DNA of 10,809 bases from Elusimicrobiota bacterium. GTDB lineage: Bacteria > Elusimicrobiota > Endomicrobiia > CG1-02-37-114 > JAHJSO01. Position 1 is the stretch's first letter. Every line of letters starts with the position of its first letter. Below, in pieces: positions 5,966-10,809 of this stretch. The notes below the pieces were generated by a model. It did not search any database. It was not told the origin of the DNA and saw nothing but the letters and a program-made list of their open reading frames with translations. A program made the translations under genes and the position numbers. The stretch covers positions 1-10,809 of the forward strand of contig JAHJSO010000170.1 of the NCBI GenBank assembly GCA_018830385.1. Direction: 5' to 3'.

Positions 5966-6228
5966 AGATAATATCAAAGTTAGCGGTTGCAAGTTTTGTT
6001 TTGAGTTTGGTTTCATTTATTCAGTTGTTTGGCATTGAGAAGGCGATTTTGTCAATTATTCTCGGAGTATTTGCATTAAAAGAAATTCTTAACAGCCAGG
6101 AAGAATTAAAAGGGAAAAACTATGCTTATGCGGGTATAATATTTGGTTCGTTATACATTTTGGTTCTGCTTGTATTTGTAATTCTAAAAGGGCCGGAAAT
6201 ATTTAAGTTGCTCAGTCATCTGCGTTAA
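5962..6228 (+). CDS. Small DUF4190-like membrane protein
   Basis: The 88-residue product has three predicted membrane spans, at about 5-25, 29-43 and 57-80. The pattern resembles DUF4190: a first span rich in A/S/V/L, a second LSIILGVFALKEI, a short polar loop with NSQEELKGKN, and YAYAGIIFGSLYILVLLVFV. Function is unknown for this family. Its start overlaps the stop of the anti-sigma gene by 4 nt, so the two are translationally coupled. That suggests it belongs to the signalling unit, perhaps helping membrane placement or stability of the anti-sigma factor (inference). Confidence 0.75.
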   Translation: MKIISKLAVASFVLSLVSFIQLFGIEKAILSIILGVFALKEILNSQEELKGKNYAYAGIIFGSLYILVLLVFVILKGPEIFKLLSHLR

Positions 6229-6238
6229 AATAGAGACA

Positions 6239-7459
6239 ATGAAACTTAAAATAATTTTTACGCTGAATCTTTTGCTGATTTTAATGTTGTCTCTCCCGGG
6301 AACTGCGGGCTGCGAAGAGTCCGTTACCCTTGATGCCCTCCTCAAACGCGCAAGGGAGAACAACCCTGAAATCAAATCCGCATACCACAACTACACATCA
6401 AGAAAAAACAACATTACGGCAGCGAGGTCGTGGGAATACCCCCAGTTCGGTTATGAAAATACCAGGTGGACGGATAAAACCGAGGACATGTTTTCCGTAT
6501 CCCAGATGTTTTCTTTCCCTGGAAAACTTTCGCTTAAAGGCAGGGTTGCGGAAAGTTACGCAGGTATCGCCGAACAGGAACTCAATTCAAAAATCATCCG
6601 GGTAGCGTCTATGATCAAAAGAAATTTCTGGGAATATTGGTTGATAGACAAAACAATAGAGGTTTATCAGGAAAACATTGAATTGATGAACAGGTTTTTG
6701 AGCATAGCCAAGAGCCGGTATGCCACCGGCATAGTCACTCAAGCGGACGTTCTCAAGGCGAACACCGAACTTGCCAAAATGGAGAGTATGCTTGTTGAAA
6801 TTGAGCAGGAAAGGGACTCAATCCAGTCGGAGCTGAATGCGCTTGTTAACGACAGGCCCGATACCCCGCTTGGCAAACCCGTCCGGCCCGTGAGCCCGGA
6901 CCTAAAATATAAATACGGGGAACTGGAGAATATTGCGCTGAAAAACAACCAGTTGATTAAATCCAGGGAATTTTCATACCAGAGAAGCATTTACGGACTG
7001 GACTTGGCGCGACGTGAATGGTTCCCCGACATAATGGGCAGCGTGAAGTCGGGCAGTATGTCAAACACTTACATGGCAGGGGTTTCACTGCCGCTGTATT
7101 TCTGGAAGCAGGGGTCAATTGTCCGGACGATGAAAAGCGAAAAGGAAGCGGGCGAGTGGGAATTGGCAGCGGCTAAGGTTGACGTCCTGAGAGACATCAG
7201 GGACCTCTATACAAAATACAATGCCCGGCAGAAATCCGTCGGTATTTACGAAGCGGCCGTTATACCGCTGGCGAAACAAACACTGGAAATTACTGAATCC
7301 AGCTACCGCACGGGGAAAAACAATTTTCTTGATTTGCTTGACAGTCAGAAGAGATACCTTGAATATAATCTTGAATATTACCGTCTGGTTGCGGAAGAGG
7401 GTATTGCCCTGTCGGACCTGGAACGGGTTGCGGGCGTGGAATTGGGAAAGCCGGAATAG
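6239..7459 (+). CDS. TolC/CusC-family outer-membrane efflux channel
   Basis: The 406-residue protein has an N-terminal signal sequence (about 1-24, ending LPGTAGC). A Cys sits at 25, but the lipobox is poor, so lipid attachment is uncertain. After it comes the usual outer-membrane efflux repeat: VTLDALLKRARENNPEIKSA, YATGIVTQADVLKANTELAK in the first half and YRTGKNNFLDLLDSQKRYLE in the second, followed by LSDLERVAGVEL. These long helices form the periplasmic tunnel of tripartite pumps. It is slightly short for the family but complete. The adaptor gene follows after 56 nt, making a CusC-CusB order. The start has only a weak ribosome binding site (AGAG at 6232-6235) 10 nt after the DUF4190-like gene, so it may depend on translation from upstream. 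GC content rises clearly here compared with the preceding genes. Confidence 0.9.
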   Translation: MKLKIIFTLNLLLILMLSLPGTAGCEESVTLDALLKRARENNPEIKSAYHNYTSRKNNITAARSWEYPQFGYENTRWTDKTEDMFSVSQMFSFPGKLSLKGRVAESYAGIAEQELNSKIIRVASMIKRNFWEYWLIDKTIEVYQENIELMNRFLSIAKSRYATGIVTQADVLKANTELAKMESMLVEIEQERDSIQSELNALVNDRPDTPLGKPVRPVSPDLKYKYGELENIALKNNQLIKSREFSYQRSIYGLDLARREWFPDIMGSVKSGSMSNTYMAGVSLPLYFWKQGSIVRTMKSEKEAGEWELAAAKVDVLRDIRDLYTKYNARQKSVGIYEAAVIPLAKQTLEITESSYRTGKNNFLDLLDSQKRYLEYNLEYYRLVAEEGIALSDLERVAGVELGKPE

Positions 7460-7515
7460 ACGGGACAACCGCAACAGAGCCGTTCTGTTTGTCCTATCAA
7501 GGAGAAGAGGAAAAA

Positions 7516-8787
7516 ATGAAAATGAAATACTTTCTGATTGTGACGGCGGTTGCGCTATCGCCGCTATTTTTTGCCTCCTGCGGCAAAAAGGAGAAGTTAA
7601 ACATCCGCATGGTCAGGACTGATGAAATCGGCATTGAATCTGTTTGTCCGGTGACAAAGAATAAATTTACGGTCACGGGCGATACAAAGGCGGTTGACTA
7701 CAAGGGTAAGGCGTATTATTTTTGTTGTCCCGGATGTGACAGCCGGTTTGTAAATGAACCAGGGGAATACGTAACATCTGGCGAAGACAGGAGCCCGGCG
7801 GGACCAAAAGTAACGAAAGATGCAGGAGACGAAATTAACTACTGGACGTGTTCAATGCATCCTCAGGTCAGGGCGGACAAGCCGGGTAAGTGTCCCATAT
7901 GCGCCATGGAACTTATACCCGTATATAAGGGTGATGAGGGAATGATTTCCGTTGACGACCAAAAGAAAAAGACCCTGGGCATAAAGAGCCGGCCGGCGGA
8001 AAAAATGCATCTCATAAAAATGATCCGGTTAGCCGCCAGCGTCTCTTACGACAACGAACTGTATCTCGCGCAGCAGGAATACCTGTCAGGTTTTAAGAAC
8101 TGGCAAAAGGTCAGGGATGAGGAATCCGCGCAAAAAGCCCGGGTAAAAGACACGATGGATGCAGCGAAATTCCGTCTTAACCTGTTGGGATATACCGACG
8201 GGGATATAATTAAATTAGGCGGCATGGACGGGGCGGATAAAAATTTAATCTATCCCGGTAAAAATGTTTGGCTCCTGGCGGAGGTTTACGAGCAGGACCT
8301 TAATGTGGTAATGCCAGGACAAAAGGTTAATGTAATAACATCTGCGTATCCGTCAAAGAATTTTCCGGGTGTCGTAAGGTTCGTTGAACCGTCCCTGAAC
8401 CCGCAGACGCGCTCTGCAAGAGCGAGGGTTGAGGTTGAAAACTCCGATAACCTGCTTAAACTTGAAATGTACGCCGTCGTTGAAATAAAACTGGCATTGG
8501 GCAGTCACCTTGCCATTCCCGAGAATGCGCTTATAGACACCGGCGTCCGCAAAATCGTTTACCTTGATTTACAAAAAGGCAGTTATAAAATGCAGGAAAT
8601 CATAACGGGTTTTTCCGCAGAGGGTTTTGTACAGGTGCTCGGAGGACTGAAGCCGGGAGACATGGTCGTGACGGACGGCAACTTCCTGATTGATTCGCAA
8701 TCAACCCTGACAGGCGGCCAGTCGATCCTGTACGGCGGGGCGGAAGAAGTAAAAGAAAAACCAGAAAAGGTTAAACATAAACATTGA
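7516..8787 (+). CDS. CusB-like RND efflux adaptor lipoprotein with YHS and heavy-metal-binding domains
   Basis: The 423-residue lipoprotein has a signal with lipobox FASC (C22). A YHS-type domain follows (about 36-86) with C44-P-V, AYYFCCPGC (C70, C71, C74) and F78. Next is a heavy-metal-binding domain (109-137) with C112-x2-H115-P and C126-P-I-C129-x-M131. The rest is an RND adaptor: helical hairpin from ELYLAQQEYL to FRLNLLGYTD, beta-barrel from NVWLLAEVYEQDL, then QTRSARARVEVEN and a C-terminal membrane-proximal domain ending in a His/Lys tail. The two lipoyl half-motifs expected before the hairpin and before NVW are not seen. The ATG at 7516 is preferred over an in-frame TTG at 7489 because GGAG (7501-7504) and GAGG (7507-7510) precede it and the signal peptide starts there. 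It likely links an inner-membrane copper/silver-type pump to the upstream channel while capturing metal. Confidence 0.9.
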   Translation: MKMKYFLIVTAVALSPLFFASCGKKEKLNIRMVRTDEIGIESVCPVTKNKFTVTGDTKAVDYKGKAYYFCCPGCDSRFVNEPGEYVTSGEDRSPAGPKVTKDAGDEINYWTCSMHPQVRADKPGKCPICAMELIPVYKGDEGMISVDDQKKKTLGIKSRPAEKMHLIKMIRLAASVSYDNELYLAQQEYLSGFKNWQKVRDEESAQKARVKDTMDAAKFRLNLLGYTDGDIIKLGGMDGADKNLIYPGKNVWLLAEVYEQDLNVVMPGQKVNVITSAYPSKNFPGVVRFVEPSLNPQTRSARARVEVENSDNLLKLEMYAVVEIKLALGSHLAIPENALIDTGVRKIVYLDLQKGSYKMQEIITGFSAEGFVQVLGGLKPGDMVVTDGNFLIDSQSTLTGGQSILYGGAEEVKEKPEKVKHKH

Positions 8788-8797
8788 GGGGGGGGGG
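8788..8797 (+). promoter_or_regulatory. Run of ten G in place of a Shine-Dalgarno
   Basis: Ten consecutive G follow the adaptor stop codon directly and end 9 nt before the ATG of the next gene. The run serves as, or replaces, the ribosome binding site. Tracts of this length can change by slipped-strand mispairing, which would shift the spacing or strength of the site and could switch expression. Sequencing error in the exact length is possible. Confidence 0.55.
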
Positions 8798-8806
8798 AAT
8801 TAAAAA

Positions 8807-9481
8807 ATGAGAAAGGTTATTGTAATGATGTGTTGTTTGGTGCTAACGGGTTTCTTTGCTGATAGGATTATGGGGCAACAGCGTGAAGGACTTGAACACT
8901 CCCCGCCAGCCGCGGCCAGCCCCGAGATTTTACCCGATGTTAGATCCGAGAATATTGGGAGACAATATCAAGAAATGGGAGAAGCGCCAATGACCTATTT
9001 TGAGAAAACAGTTTACACATGTCCTATGCATCCTGAAATCACAAGTGAAAAATCTGGCAAGTGTCCGAAGTGCAAAATGAAACTTGAAAAGAATATGTCG
9101 CTGATGACATATGCCTGTTCAGAAAAAGATTGTAACCATCAGAGTGCAAAAACAGGGATGTGTCCTAAACATAAAAAGGATTTAGTAAAATCCGAAGTAA
9201 AATTCCATTGTCCAAAATGTGGTGGAGAGATTCGTCCAAAAAAACTAAAACCTGAGCCGGTGAAGCCCTTAAAAGCAGAGATTCCGAAAGAAGAAAAACC
9301 AGTATTCCGTAATGTCAATGACGATGAAATAGGCAAAGAAGTTATCTGTGTAGTAATGAATAAAAAAATCAAAGTCACACAGAAAACAAAAGTTGTTGAC
9401 TATAAAGGACAAAAATATTATCTTTGTTGTCCGGGTTGTGATAGTGAATTCATTAAAAATCCTGAAAAGTTTGTCAGATAA
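8807..9481 (+). CDS. Exported multi-module metal-binding protein (heavy-metal-binding and YHS domains)
   Basis: The 224-residue product has a signal peptide (about 1-23) and no membrane span after it. Modules in order: a Pro/Ala-rich spacer; a canonical heavy-metal-binding domain YTCPMHPEI...GKCPKCKMKL (C72, M74, H75, C86, C89, M91); a degenerate second copy (C104, C109, H111, C119, H122); a small CPKC ribbon (C135, C138); a Lys/Pro-rich linker; and a C-terminal YHS domain (about 172-222) with C181, YYLCCPGC (C207, C208, C211) and F215. The YHS domain is a close relative of the one in the preceding adaptor (shared VDYKG.....CCPGCDS.F), so one gene was probably seeded from the other. It probably acts in the periplasm as a metal-binding or delivery protein for the efflux system. 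It is AT-richer and Lys-rich compared with the adaptor. Confidence 0.82.
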   Translation: MRKVIVMMCCLVLTGFFADRIMGQQREGLEHSPPAAASPEILPDVRSENIGRQYQEMGEAPMTYFEKTVYTCPMHPEITSEKSGKCPKCKMKLEKNMSLMTYACSEKDCNHQSAKTGMCPKHKKDLVKSEVKFHCPKCGGEIRPKKLKPEPVKPLKAEIPKEEKPVFRNVNDDEIGKEVICVVMNKKIKVTQKTKVVDYKGQKYYLCCPGCDSEFIKNPEKFVR

Positions 9482-9549
9482 ACCGTCTAAACATGGAAAT
9501 TGTTGCAGTAACCCAATGAAAAAATAAATAAAATGGAGGAGTACGGGTC

Positions 9550-10317
9550 ATGAAAAAAATCGGTAGTGTGCTTGGAATTTTGGTATTAAGTTGTTTGTTG
9601 TTCAGTAATCTCACATTTGCGCATTTCCCGGATCCCGCCGAACATGTTTTGCACGAGGAAAAATTTATTGCTTTCAGCAGCGAGTTTGCTGAATTTAATT
9701 ATGCGGGTTATCAGGGAAGTTATTCCCGCAACGCTTTTGTTATTAAACTTCCTTTGATTGACAGATTGTCTTTGCGTGCGGAAGTTCCGTTCATTATACT
9801 TCGCAGAGACAGTAAATCGTTTGCGGGTTTGGGAGATATAATTCCGGGTATTACGGCTGAAGTATTTCATACGGAAAAAATACATCTAAACATTAACGGT
9901 TTTTTTGAAACGCCGACAGGTCTTCATAAAGACGGCATTGGCGCCGGCCACCTTTCTTTCATTTCCGCGTTTGACATCGGTTATGAGATTAACGAAACGC
10001 ATCTTTTTCACGGCGGGGTTGATGTAGTTACCGGTTTATCAGAGCATGATGAAGAAGATGCGGCGCCATCTTTGGTTCACCCGCACAGCGAGCCCGAGAT
10101 TTTACTGCATCTTGGAAATAATATAAAACTTTCTGAATCACTATCTTTTGGCGGAGGATTTGTAGATGAGTTTAATCAAAAAGAACAGAAACATTACATG
10201 AGCTGTTTAGGTTCTCTTTTAATCGGCAGAAAAAATCCAATAAGCGTAAACCTAAGACTGCCTTTACGAGAGAATAATCGTTTGAACTGGAGCATAAATC
10301 TGCGGCTGACAATTTAG
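9550..10317 (+). CDS. Outer-membrane beta-barrel protein, MetA-pathway/transporter-like
   Basis: The 255-residue protein has a Sec signal peptide (1-24, cleavage LTFA|H). It then shows alternating strands typical of a small outer-membrane barrel, with GLGDIIPGI (93-101), a FETPTGLHKDGIGAG turn (119-133) and a C-terminal strand LNWSINLRLTI. The pattern recalls the phenol-degradation MetA/transporter barrel family. A His/acid-rich loop at about 164-187 (H166, H177, H179, H187) could bind metal. The strong ribosome binding site GGAGGAG (9535-9541) sets the start. It sits just after the metal-binding genes with 68 nt between, so it probably belongs to the same resistance/handling cluster; the transported substrate is unknown. 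Confidence 0.72.
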   Translation: MKKIGSVLGILVLSCLLFSNLTFAHFPDPAEHVLHEEKFIAFSSEFAEFNYAGYQGSYSRNAFVIKLPLIDRLSLRAEVPFIILRRDSKSFAGLGDIIPGITAEVFHTEKIHLNINGFFETPTGLHKDGIGAGHLSFISAFDIGYEINETHLFHGGVDVVTGLSEHDEEDAAPSLVHPHSEPEILLHLGNNIKLSESLSFGGGFVDEFNQKEQKHYMSCLGSLLIGRKNPISVNLRLPLRENNRLNWSINLRLTI

Positions 10318-10330
10318 GAGATGACTGGTT

Positions 10331-10809
10331 ATGCGAATTGCTAAAATTTCGTTCTTAAAGTTCTTTGTTATTCTTACTGTTTTGGCGGTCTTAACTGAAT
10401 TAGTTTATTCATTTGATTTATGTCCTGCTTGTTCGCCGGAAATAGTTTCTTCAGAGTCAAATTTACCGGATTATATGCTCGGTAAGGGGAAGTTTTCATT
10501 TATTGCACTTTCTTCTTTGGGTGAAATTAAATCAGACCATGCTGAGGGGCATTCACAAATAGAGCAAGCATTGGTTTCTTCCAATTATGGAATTACTAAC
10601 CACTTCAAAGCGGGGTTGATGTACGGATTCAGTTCACAAAAGTTATCTTTACAAATTGATTATTTATTATTACAAGAAAAAGATATAAGACCAAGTTTGA
10701 TTTTAGGTATAGGAAGTTTTAGAGGAATTTTTTCTGAGTCACATCCATATGTAATAGCAATAAAAAGTATACAACCGTATGTAAAATTACCAATAAAAAT
10801 TTCTGCTGG
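10331..10809 (+). CDS. Exported protein, probable outer-membrane barrel, with CPAC near the mature N-terminus (3' end outside window)
   Basis: This frame is open from ATG 10331 to the window edge (159 full codons). AGGAG at 10316-10320 overlaps the stop of the previous gene and serves as the ribosome binding site. A hydrophobic signal peptide (about 1-27) is followed by SFDLCPACSPEIVSS, with C31 and C34, then short alternating hydrophobic strands (KFSFIALSSLGEI, FKAGLMYGFSS, KLSLQIDYLLL) like a beta-barrel. No family is recognised. The vicinal Cys pair at the start of the exported chain could be a metal or disulfide site, in keeping with its metal-binding neighbours. It is clearly AT-rich. 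Confidence 0.65.
   Translation, partial: MRIAKISFLKFFVILTVLAVLTELVYSFDLCPACSPEIVSSESNLPDYMLGKGKFSFIALSSLGEIKSDHAEGHSQIEQALVSSNYGITNHFKAGLMYGFSSQKLSLQIDYLLLQEKDIRPSLILGIGSFRGIFSESHPYVIAIKSIQPYVKLPIKISA

Noticed and set aside
7489..7515. TTG at 7489 as start of the adaptor
   Set aside because: It would place the Shine-Dalgarno inside the gene and add residues before a good lipoprotein signal peptide; ATG 7516 fits better.
7221..7622. Plus-strand ORF bridging the channel and adaptor genes
   Set aside because: It is an Arg-rich out-of-frame product overlapping two well-supported genes; no motif or start signal supports it.
9493..9519. Seven-codon ORF between the metal-binding protein and the barrel protein
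   Set aside because: It is too short, has no ribosome binding site, and no recognisable leader-peptide feature.

Overview
The window looks like a piece of a Gram-negative, probably anaerobic bacterial chromosome. It encodes lipoproteins, an outer-membrane efflux channel and outer-membrane barrel proteins, and most genes have clear GGAGG-type ribosome binding sites. No phylum can be fixed from the sequence. Sulfide-assimilation operons of this kind, palindromic repeats containing GTCATTGCGAGG, and Cus-type adaptors carrying YHS and heavy-metal-binding domains would fit uncultivated or anaerobic lineages such as Desulfobacterota, Nitrospirota, Omnitrophota or anammox Planctomycetota. That is inference only.

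Region A (1-4302) is a tightly packed plus-strand sulfur-assimilation and amino-acid operon. In order it holds the 3' end of a protein with a TusA-like domain, a ThiS-like sulfur carrier, a CysK-type cysteine synthase, a threonine synthase, a CysO/MoaD-like carrier fused to a MoeB/ThiF-type activating enzyme, and a stand-alone NIL-domain protein. The gene set suggests cysteine (and perhaps homocysteine) formation fed by protein-bound sulfur: the E1-like enzyme would charge a Gly-Gly carrier tail and the PLP enzyme would use the sulfur. Two small palindromic elements have entered this operon. One appears to encode an unusual C-terminal tail on the ThiS-like protein. The other is a 159-bp MITE-like element whose removal restores a normal gene junction.

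Region B (4312-6228) is visibly AT-richer. It encodes an ECF sigma factor, a 27-codon ORF resembling the start of an anti-sigma factor, a DsrE-like protein, a membrane anti-sigma factor with a zinc-binding (ZAS) N-terminus and a Cys/His-rich external tail, and a small DUF4190-like membrane protein. It reads as a cell-envelope signalling unit, possibly metal-responsive.

Region C (6239-10809) is a metal-handling envelope cluster. It holds a TolC/CusC-like channel, a lipoprotein CusB-like adaptor with N-terminal YHS and heavy-metal-binding domains but apparently no lipoyl halves, a second exported YHS/heavy-metal-binding protein behind a run of ten G, and two exported, probably beta-barrel outer-membrane proteins, the last cut by the window end. 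No RND pump gene is inside the window. Base composition is higher in GC for the channel and adaptor and lower again from 8807 onward, so the region looks mosaic. The sigma/anti-sigma pair directly upstream is a plausible regulator of this cluster.
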